Part shown: positions 1-5,001 of the stretch, piece by piece | How the letters are laid out: each line of letters starts with the position of its first letter | Position numbering within the stretch: the stretch's first letter is position 1 | The notes under the pieces: model-generated | Database searches by the model: none | What the model was told of the DNA's origin: nothing | The model's input: only the letters and a program-made list of their open reading frames with translations | Source of the DNA: an uncultured Chryseolinea sp. | Lineage (GTDB): Bacteria; Bacteroidota; Bacteroidia; Cytophagales; Cyclobacteriaceae | DNA: 5,001 nucleotides | Direction of reading: 5' to 3' | Assembly (NCBI GenBank): GCA_946478915.1 | Contig: CAMLER010000434.1 | Coordinates: 1 to 5,001, forward strand | Position numbers and translations under genes: made by a program

Positions 1-1
1 G

Positions 2-202
2 TTCGAACAAGTGATGTATCCTGAGTTGCGACGCAAGAGTACATTCAACGGTACACCTGACTATCTTGGAGATGAGATCAAGAATTTTATAAGTAAATAT
101 GGTGTTGTACGTCAGCTTAAAGAAAGTGACTATGTTCTACCTATCCCGCTAAAGGAAATTCAGGGAAATCCGAATGTCACACAGAATCCTGCATGGCAAT
201 AA
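2..202 (+). CDS. SusD/RagB-family nutrient-binding outer-membrane lipoprotein, C-terminal fragment
   Basis: This is the last 66 codons of a gene that begins upstream of the window; the frame is open from base 2 and ends at TAA 200-202. The fragment ends with the pattern typical of SusD/RagB proteins: a short ...DYVLPIPLKEI stretch followed by NPNVTQNP and an aromatic residue. In that family the C-terminus reads LPIP..EI..NP...QNPGY. SusD proteins are surface lipoproteins that pair with a SusC TonB-dependent transporter to capture glycans or peptides for import; the susC gene would be expected upstream, outside the window. The GTG at 11 and ATG at 14 are internal codons, not starts. A strong terminator follows within 25 bp, so this gene ends its operon and is probably unrelated to the genes downstream. 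The substrate cannot be inferred from this piece. Confidence 0.85.
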   Translation, partial: FEQVMYPELRRKSTFNGTPDYLGDEIKNFISKYGVVRQLKESDYVLPIPLKEIQGNPNVTQNPAWQ

Positions 203-225
203 ATTAAGAACTGGGTTTATATGTT

Positions 226-257
226 AGAGGCCGTCTTTTTTTGATGGCCTCTTTTTT
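226..257 (+). terminator. Rho-independent terminator of the SusD-type operon
   Basis: A 10-bp stem pairs AGAGGCCGTC (226-235) with GATGGCCTCT (243-252), with one G-T wobble. The loop is seven T residues and the stem is followed directly by a T run (252-257). It begins 23 bp after the SusD-type stop codon, a textbook intrinsic terminator position. It separates the upstream operon from the rest of the window. Confidence 0.9.
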
Positions 258-518
258 ATGTCTTCTCCCGTCACAGACTTTACTTTTGTCATTCAGGAAA
301 GCCTAGCCTGCCTAACCCTATTCCCATTTTTTATAACTGCAAATACCACCATGGAAATATTAATCCCCTCTTTTCAGTGTAATCAGGTATTGCGCGCCCA
401 CAATTTCATTATTTAACTTGGCTGTCCCGGAATCAACCGGTTCAGAATGGTTGAACGGAAGTGTTTAATCATTGAGATTATAGCAAATCGTGGAATTAAT
501 CTGGATATGTAGTTTGTT

Positions 519-538
519 TGATACCATCTCAAGTATCA
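519..538. promoter_or_regulatory. Inverted repeat, possible operator upstream of the LuxR-type gene
   Basis: TGATAC (519-524) and GTATCA (533-538) are perfect 6-bp inverted arms around an 8-nt spacer, about 78 bp before the start codon at 617. Arm length and spacing fit a dimeric DNA-binding protein, such as the LuxR-type regulator itself acting on its own gene. That assignment is inference from position; a repeat of this size can arise by chance. Confidence 0.3.
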
Positions 539-562
539 GGCGACACTTTCTCGATTAGTTAA

Positions 563-572
563 ACTTCGAAGT
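563..572. promoter_or_regulatory. 10-bp perfect palindrome upstream of the LuxR-type gene
   Basis: ACTTCGAAGT is a perfect 10-bp palindrome whose right edge is 44 bp before the ATG at 617, a typical operator distance. A palindrome of this length is expected by chance roughly once per kilobase, so the evidence is weak. Confidence 0.2.
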
Positions 573-616
573 ATCTACATCGTCACTTACCCGCGTTAGC
601 TTAAGTTGTTTTGTAA

Positions 617-1066
617 ATGTCGGCTGCTCACCTTCGCATACATGTATACAATACTGTCTTGGGACTCTTTGAAGAACTCAAATTCTTCGAGGCCGACCAA
701 TGGGATGAGGAGACTGAAAAATCTTTAATGATCAAGATGCGGGAATTGCTTAGTGTAGTCAGACACTGCGGAAAATCTTTCGAAGTGAAAATTAATCTGG
801 AGGTCACTGATCTCCAGGAAGCGGTTTTTCTTATCAAGAAAAAGATCAGCAACAAATGTGAAATCAATCATCAGAAATTGAGCTTGCGCGAAATTGAGGT
901 CTTGGGACTAATTATGCAAGGCTTGACGAATAATGAGATCGCTGAAAAGCTTTTTGTCAGCTATGAGACCGTGAAGTCGCATCGCAAGCATATTCTTCTA
1001 AAGACGGGTGCAAAAAATACCGCCGCACTCATTACGCATTACCACCAGACGTTTTTCGAAAAGTAA
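617..1066 (+). CDS. Orphan LuxR/GerE-type helix-turn-helix transcriptional regulator
   Basis: This 149-residue protein has a C-terminal LuxR-type DNA-binding domain at about residues 87-143. The family landmarks are in order: LSxREIEVL (88-96), a GLTNNEIAEKL stretch (102-112) leading into the recognition helix, VSYETVKSHRKHI (114-126), and the KTGAKN turn (129-134). In this family the domain binds DNA as a dimer. The first ~85 residues are probably helical and match no sensor domain I recognise; there is no receiver domain with its phospho-acceptor aspartate and no autoinducer-binding domain, so the input signal is unknown. The ATG at 617 is the first possible start after an in-frame stop at 614-616. 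No Shine-Dalgarno is evident, which is common in Bacteroidota. The gene lies 147 bp upstream of the 846-residue protein on the same strand and may control that operon; this is inference from position. The family call is secure, the targets are not known. Confidence 0.9.
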   Translation: MSAAHLRIHVYNTVLGLFEELKFFEADQWDEETEKSLMIKMRELLSVVRHCGKSFEVKINLEVTDLQEAVFLIKKKISNKCEINHQKLSLREIEVLGLIMQGLTNNEIAEKLFVSYETVKSHRKHILLKTGAKNTAALITHYHQTFFEK

Positions 1067-1087
1067 AATTCAGCACCCCCTATTACC

Positions 1088-1103
1088 ACTTACTACTTAC
1101 TAC
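1088..1103. repeat. 7-bp tandem repeat in the leader of the large gene
   Basis: ACTTACT occurs twice back to back (1088-1094, 1095-1101), followed by a partial third copy (AC). It begins 21 bp after the LuxR-type gene's stop. Short tandem repeats can serve as repeated half-sites or may simply be slippage products; nothing here decides between these. Confidence 0.4.
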
Positions 1104-1140
1104 GTACCATCCTGTTCACCATCAGTTGTGATAATTTTCC

Positions 1141-1150
1141 CCCTTAAGGG
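1141..1150. promoter_or_regulatory. 10-bp perfect palindrome in the leader of the large gene
   Basis: CCCTTAAGGG is a perfect palindrome 63 bp before the ATG at 1214. It could be an operator for the downstream two-gene unit. It has no T run after it, so it is not an obvious terminator for the LuxR-type gene. It differs in sequence from the palindrome upstream of that gene, so a shared operator is not supported. Confidence 0.25.
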
Positions 1151-1213
1151 TGATACTCCCCGAGCCTCAGCACAAGTACATTCGTATTACGCAAACCATA
1201 ATACAAAAAAAAT

Positions 1214-3754
1214 ATGAACAGTTATGCAGGAAACGGCATGAGTGCTGAGCTGGAAATGTATGAAACACCATTTGCAGATAAGTCTCCATTGAGAGAAGCC
1301 TTCACAACAAGAGATGCAGACATTGCATACAGCAATTTCATTCAGGAATTGGAAAGTCCGTTCTCCAGGACCTATGATACAGGAGGTAGCCAGGCCGTGG
1401 TAAGTCAAATGTCGGAGGAGTTCGTTCAATTTATGGCCGAGCTTCATGACAGCAGCTTTTCAGATTCTGTCTATGAGCTGGCATCTGAACTTGAAGACCG
1501 GTGGCTTCCGAAAATATCTGACGAGGCGGCAATGGGCAACCAGCTCATACCCTTCGCTACTCAGCAGGCAAGGGAATACATAACACCATTCCTCTCCGAA
1601 ACCGAGGCAATGATCGACCGTGTAGCCCAGCAGTTCTCTGGAAACAATCTGGCGGATCATACGGCGTCAGAAATCGAGTCTTTCTTTTCAGAAATGGAAT
1701 TCGCTCACGAAAACTTTTCACCCGCACAGGAACAATTTTTTGGAAAAATTTTCAACAAGGTGAAGAACGTTGTGAAAAAGGGAGTTGAACTGGCGAAGAA
1801 AGGTGCTAGCATCGTCGGCAAAATTCTCCCTGTAAATATTATTCTAGGTAAGCTAAAAGGTCTGGTCAGACCGTTGTTGGATCGCGTGCTCAAGTTCGCG
1901 CTGGGCAAGCTTCCGAAGAATCTCCGTCCCTATGCACAGACTTTGGCTAAAAAATTTCTTAAGATGGAAGCAGGCTCAGATTATGAATCGCCAGACCTTT
2001 TAGCTTCTTCCGAATTGGATGGAATTCAGACTGAATTCGACGAGCGGGTTGCAGAAGTGGTATTTTCAACAGACGAAACTTCCGTTGATACGATCGTACA
2101 TGAATACGAAACTTCTGAGGATTCTATCGAACGGGAATTTATATATGAAACAGGTGGGCTTTCTGTACCATCTCTTGATGGCGCGCGACAACAATTTATT
2201 AACGAATTAAAAAGCCTTCCTCCGGGTGCAAATCCAGCGCCAGCCATTGAACGTTTCCTTCCCGCTGCAATTCTTGCTTTGCAGCCGATCATAAAGATGG
2301 GCATCTCCATCATTGGCCGTCAAAAAGTGATCAACTTCCTTGCTGGCCTGCTTGCCAAGCTAGTTGGAAAGTATGTACCTGAGAATGTGGCAAGGCCTCT
2401 AGCTGCCAGTATCATTGACGTTGGAATGAGTGCCATCGGATTTGAGGTTAATGAGAGCAATGGAAGTGATGTTGCTTACGAGGCTATCGTAGATACAATT
2501 CAGGAGACCATTCAAAATATGGGGCCGCTGGATGAGGCAACAATCAATGACCAGGAGGCGCTGACATTGCAGCTATTGGAAGCATTTGAGACTTCTGCGG
2601 CAAATAATTTTCCCCCTCAGTATATAAAGGAAGAGTTACGACCAACTGTGCAACCGGGTGTCTGGGTCTTAAAGCCGCGGAAGGGATCGAAGCATCTTTA
2701 TAAAAAGTTCACGCGGGTCTTTAACACCACAATCGATCCTAAGACCGCTCAGACCGTTACTACTTTCAGAGGATTGCCTCTTGCAAATTTCCTGCGCGAC
2801 AAACTATCTCTTGATCCAAATAAACCGATACAGGCGAAGGTTCATTTGTATGAAGCGATTCCAGGTACCCGACTAAGTAGAATTGGTAAATCTGAAAATC
2901 TGCCAGGGTTTAATGCATCGCAACCCTATGCTTGGACACAGTTGCATCCGTTGAGCAAACAGGCTGCCAGCGTTTTGTTAAAAGAACCTGGACTTGGAAA
3001 AGATCTTGATCCAAAGTTTACGACCAAACGGCATCGGAATAAAGTGGGTCAGCGGTTCTATTTCCTGGAAATTGCTGGTGCAAAACTAAGGATACCTCCC
3101 GTTGAGCGCGCGAAGTATAAGGCCGGTGCGCCAAAACCAAGTCAGTCAGGGGATATTCAAGGAGTCATCAATTTTATCAAATCCGAGATCTGCTTCAATT
3201 ATTATTTCAGTGAAGAGGACGCTAAGAATGTTGTCGAAAGAATGAACAGGAATGATTTCCTCGGCGCAGCGATCAGCATACGTAATGCAGTGAGAAATGT
3301 CCTTAATAGCATGCTGCTAAAAAATGTTGGAAACAAAGTAAAAATAATTCATGAAGCAGTTCCTGAACTGTACCTGGAAAATGTGGGCGAATACGAAGGC
3401 GAGTCTTCGCTAGCGTCACTCGCGCGCAGCGTAGGCGGTATTGTCGTTGGTGGAGGCAAGGAGATGATAAAGAAGATCATTGAGCAGATCGTTGAAAAAC
3501 TCTGCGAGCGAGCTTATCAATCTTTATCGAATTTCTTTAAAGCACGGGCAGCTGAGTTCAAGGAGGCGCAGGCTAAACCACAGGATGGTGTGACGGTAAA
3601 AGTTGTTTGGAGTAATGTCCAGGGGATGAGTACCATTCGCACGGTTATCAATGCTATTCGGGGTAAACTTTCGCTGGGCAACATTGGCGATCTGACCTTA
3701 CCGAACATCGGTGCGCCAGATATTCGAATCATGCCTGACAAGCAATTTGATTAG
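1214..3754 (+). CDS. Large charge-segregated protein of unknown function, possible membrane-active effector
   Basis: I do not recognise a characterised family in this 846-residue protein. Visible regions: residues 1-175 are acidic (about 32 acidic to 8 basic) and repeat a [T/S]PF motif at 18-20, 48-50 and 124-126. Residues 175-250 are strongly basic (19 K/R, 2 D/E), rich in V, I, L and G, and read as amphipathic helices like cationic membrane-active peptides. Residues 251-312 are acidic again (20 D/E, 2 R). Residues 343-411 are hydrophobic helices. Residues 480-630 look globular and mixed alpha/beta. Residues 739-765 combine a Gly-rich GGIVVGGG stretch with an amphipathic basic helix. No signal peptide or lipobox is seen, so it is either cytoplasmic or exported by a dedicated machine. 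ATG 1214 is the first start after an in-frame stop at 1199-1201; ATG 1238 is an alternative. The metallopeptidase gene follows after 9 bp, indicating one operon. A pore-forming or delivered-effector role is inference only. Confidence 0.85.
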   Translation: MNSYAGNGMSAELEMYETPFADKSPLREAFTTRDADIAYSNFIQELESPFSRTYDTGGSQAVVSQMSEEFVQFMAELHDSSFSDSVYELASELEDRWLPKISDEAAMGNQLIPFATQQAREYITPFLSETEAMIDRVAQQFSGNNLADHTASEIESFFSEMEFAHENFSPAQEQFFGKIFNKVKNVVKKGVELAKKGASIVGKILPVNIILGKLKGLVRPLLDRVLKFALGKLPKNLRPYAQTLAKKFLKMEAGSDYESPDLLASSELDGIQTEFDERVAEVVFSTDETSVDTIVHEYETSEDSIEREFIYETGGLSVPSLDGARQQFINELKSLPPGANPAPAIERFLPAAILALQPIIKMGISIIGRQKVINFLAGLLAKLVGKYVPENVARPLAASIIDVGMSAIGFEVNESNGSDVAYEAIVDTIQETIQNMGPLDEATINDQEALTLQLLEAFETSAANNFPPQYIKEELRPTVQPGVWVLKPRKGSKHLYKKFTRVFNTTIDPKTAQTVTTFRGLPLANFLRDKLSLDPNKPIQAKVHLYEAIPGTRLSRIGKSENLPGFNASQPYAWTQLHPLSKQAASVLLKEPGLGKDLDPKFTTKRHRNKVGQRFYFLEIAGAKLRIPPVERAKYKAGAPKPSQSGDIQGVINFIKSEICFNYYFSEEDAKNVVERMNRNDFLGAAISIRNAVRNVLNSMLLKNVGNKVKIIHEAVPELYLENVGEYEGESSLASLARSVGGIVVGGGKEMIKKIIEQIVEKLCERAYQSLSNFFKARAAEFKEAQAKPQDGVTVKVVWSNVQGMSTIRTVINAIRGKLSLGNIGDLTLPNIGAPDIRIMPDKQFD
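1228..1231 (+). promoter_or_regulatory. Possible Shine-Dalgarno for an internal start at 1238
   Basis: AGGA lies 6 nt before the in-frame ATG at 1238-1240 (residue 9 of the longer frame), whereas the ATG at 1214 has only an A-run in front of it. Starting at 1238 would give MSAELEMYETPF, beginning directly with the acidic segment. A-rich leaders are also normal for Bacteroidota starts, so the sequence does not settle which start is used. Confidence 0.35.
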
Positions 3755-3763
3755 TGTCAGGAC

Positions 3764-5001
3764 ATGGAAGTAATTGCATCGCATCACACGTCTTTGCTGA
3801 GGCAGGTAAACCATTGGTCGCAGGCTGCGTCGAGACTTTCAACTTTGGACCACCTGGCATCGGCCTACGCCTGGCAAGGCATCGACCATAAAATTGGTGT
3901 GTTGTTGAAAAAGTCAATGCTCGATAGTGTAGCACAGGTTGTTGCATTGGCGAATAATTTAAAAAGACAATTGGAAGCCTCGCCAGATGCAGCGCGATTG
4001 CGGTCCATTAAACGGAGCCTGATTACATTGAGAGAAAGATATCTTAAGACGGAAGAAACAATTCACTTCTATGCGGTGGCCATAAATTCACGTACGACCC
4101 CGAACATAGCGGCCCTATTGAGAGCATGCGACATACTTTGTATGAGGAGTATGCAGGATTTGTTGAAGCCGCTGGGAAGAGATGTTCCTCCTGTGCTTAC
4201 TTATGTGGATAAGGGAGTGGGAGCTTCGATACTGAAAGCCGGACTACGGCTGTGGGATGGAAATATTAGTCCGGTTGCGGGTATAAAAATCACCCAGCAC
4301 AATTTGTTTCGTCCAACGGCTATCATACACGAAACCGGTCACCAGGTGGCGCATATTTTAAATTGGAATGAAGAGCTTTCTGTGGCATTGGCTAACAAGT
4401 TGACAAGACCTTCAAAAATTGTAGGAGCCGCGTTTTCAGGTTGGTCAAGTGAGATAGCCGCTGACGCATTTGCCTTTGTCCACGCTGGTTTTGCATCGGT
4501 AGCGGCATTGCATGATGTCGTGAGTGGATCGCCTCCGGCAGTATTTGCCTATCATCAGCACGATCCTCATCCGATTTCGTATTTACGTGTGTTGTTGAAC
4601 ATTGAGATGTGCAGACAATTTTATGGAAGCGGACCATGGGACGACCTTGAAGAAGCATTCAAAAATGACTATGACATCAAGCTCGTGAATTTCTCTTCGG
4701 TAGGGTTGATCAACTTGTGCACAACCGCACTGACAGATGCGGTTCAAATCATTCTTGCTTCACCGTTCCATTGTTTTGGAAATAAGTCACTGTCACAATT
4801 GATTCCGCCAGAGCGTGCCGGTCCCCAGGCGCTATTGGAACTTGAGCGTACAGCAGGCCCTGCGTTGTATACGTCGCATGCCTGGATATGGAAAGAGTGT
4901 ATTCGGCTGCTTGCGTTGAACGGCTATAAGATCGGAGTGGGAAAAGGTGATCTGGAACAACTTTACAGAGAGCAGGAAGAATGGATGATAAAGTTGGGAT
5001 T
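3764..5001 (+). CDS. Putative zinc metallopeptidase of gluzincin type (HExxH, ExxxD), 3' end outside window
   Basis: The frame is open for 412 codons and leaves the window without a stop. Residues 189-193 are HETGH, the HExxH zinc-binding and catalytic motif, here extended to HETGHQVAH. SSEIAAD follows, placing E230 37 residues after H193 as a likely third zinc ligand within an ExxxD pattern (E230, D234); that spacing suits gluzincins. Further on, DPHP (267-270) with R275 recalls the HP...R element that follows the catalytic core in M48-type peptidases. Residues 1-140 are mostly helical with basic heptad-like stretches and match nothing I know. No signal peptide or clear transmembrane helix is present, unlike membrane-bound M48 enzymes such as HtpX, so this looks like a soluble relative. 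ATG 3764 is the first start after the upstream gene's TAG at 3752-3754, which is in the same frame. Co-expression with the 846-residue protein is near certain; it may be that protein's processing protease or a partner effector (inference). Peptidase activity is predicted, not shown. Confidence 0.8.
   Translation, partial: MEVIASHHTSLLRQVNHWSQAASRLSTLDHLASAYAWQGIDHKIGVLLKKSMLDSVAQVVALANNLKRQLEASPDAARLRSIKRSLITLRERYLKTEETIHFYAVAINSRTTPNIAALLRACDILCMRSMQDLLKPLGRDVPPVLTYVDKGVGASILKAGLRLWDGNISPVAGIKITQHNLFRPTAIIHETGHQVAHILNWNEELSVALANKLTRPSKIVGAAFSGWSSEIAADAFAFVHAGFASVAALHDVVSGSPPAVFAYHQHDPHPISYLRVLLNIEMCRQFYGSGPWDDLEEAFKNDYDIKLVNFSSVGLINLCTTALTDAVQIILASPFHCFGNKSLSQLIPPERAGPQALLELERTAGPALYTSHAWIWKECIRLLALNGYKIGVGKGDLEQLYREQEEWMIKLG

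Larger units (their letters stand above)
258..616. other. Gene-free intergenic region (359 bp)
   Basis: No convincing coding frame, RNA gene or mobile element was seen on either strand. The stretch holds a bulged hairpin-capable sequence at 437-458 (CCGGTTCA, 7-nt loop, TGAACGG), a 6-bp dyad at 519-538 and a 10-bp palindrome at 563-572. The last two lie within 100 bp of the LuxR-type gene start and are the best candidates for regulator sites. I could not find a good Bacteroidota promoter (TTTG near -33 with TAnnTTTG near -7), so the transcription start of the downstream gene is unlocated. Confidence 0.6.

Noticed and set aside
510..520. TAGTTTGTTTG as a -7 or -33 promoter element for the LuxR-type gene
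   Set aside because: The spacing inside the motif is one base short of TAnnTTTG, and no partner element lies at the right distance on either side.
628..867. Reverse-strand open frame of 79 codons
   Set aside because: It lies wholly within the LuxR-type gene, whose domain signature is clear on the + strand, and its translation shows no recognisable features.
1132..1139. TAATTTTC as a Bacteroidota -7 box (TAnnTTTG) for the large gene
   Set aside because: The last base does not match and there is no TTTG at the expected -33 distance upstream, so I did not call a promoter.
1008..1217. Forward open frame of 69 codons across the LuxR gene end and the leader
   Set aside because: It overlaps the LuxR-type HTH gene in another frame and its product is a low-complexity Pro/Ser/His mix with no family resemblance.
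2026..2313. Reverse-strand open frame of 95 codons inside the large gene
   Set aside because: It is antisense to a continuous 846-codon gene and its product has Ser/Arg-rich antisense composition; no start signal or domain supports it.
3754..3756. GTG overlapping the TAG stop as start of the metallopeptidase
   Set aside because: It is not in the metallopeptidase frame; the first in-frame start after the TAG is ATG 3764.
4392..4658. Reverse-strand open frame of 88 codons
   Set aside because: It is antisense to the metallopeptidase gene across the conserved SEIAAD and DPHP region, which must be coding on the + strand.
1..5001. CRISPR arrays, tRNA or rRNA genes, insertion sequences, attachment sites
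   Set aside because: I saw no spaced direct repeats, cloverleaf-type sequences, transposase-like proteins or terminal inverted repeats anywhere in the window.

Overview
The window looks like part of a Bacteroidota chromosome, most likely from the environmental Cytophagales/Chitinophagales side. The evidence is the tail of a SusD/RagB-type outer-membrane nutrient-binding protein at the left edge, a moderate base composition, and starts that mostly lack a clear Shine-Dalgarno sequence and sit behind A-rich leaders. All recognised genes are on the + strand. The phylum call rests mainly on SusD; anything finer is inference.

Layout: (1) 2-202 is the C-terminus of the SusD-like protein, closed by a strong intrinsic terminator at 226-257, so it is a separate transcription unit. 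(2) 258-616 is a gene-free stretch holding two small dyad symmetries. (3) 617-1066 is a 149-residue orphan regulator with a C-terminal LuxR/GerE helix-turn-helix and no receiver domain. (4) 1067-1213 is a 147-bp leader with a 7-bp tandem repeat and a 10-bp palindrome. (5) 1214-3754 encodes an 846-residue protein of unknown function. It is sharply charge-segregated: an acidic N-terminus with repeated [T/S]PF motifs, a very basic amphipathic block, an acidic linker, hydrophobic helical segments, and a probably globular middle domain. (6) 3764-5001 and beyond is a putative zinc metallopeptidase (HExxH, a downstream ExxxD, then DPHP...R) that runs off the window.

The large protein and the metallopeptidase are almost certainly co-expressed. 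They are 9 bp apart and lie in the same reading frame, separated by a single TAG and three codons. The LuxR-type gene immediately upstream is a reasonable candidate regulator. My working reading is a cassette of a membrane-active or secreted-type polypeptide plus a dedicated metalloprotease, either processing enzyme and substrate or two co-delivered effectors. Neither protein has a recognisable N-terminal signal peptide, so if they leave the cell a dedicated export or injection machine would be needed. No such machine is visible here. This cassette is the part of the window most likely to be an undescribed system.
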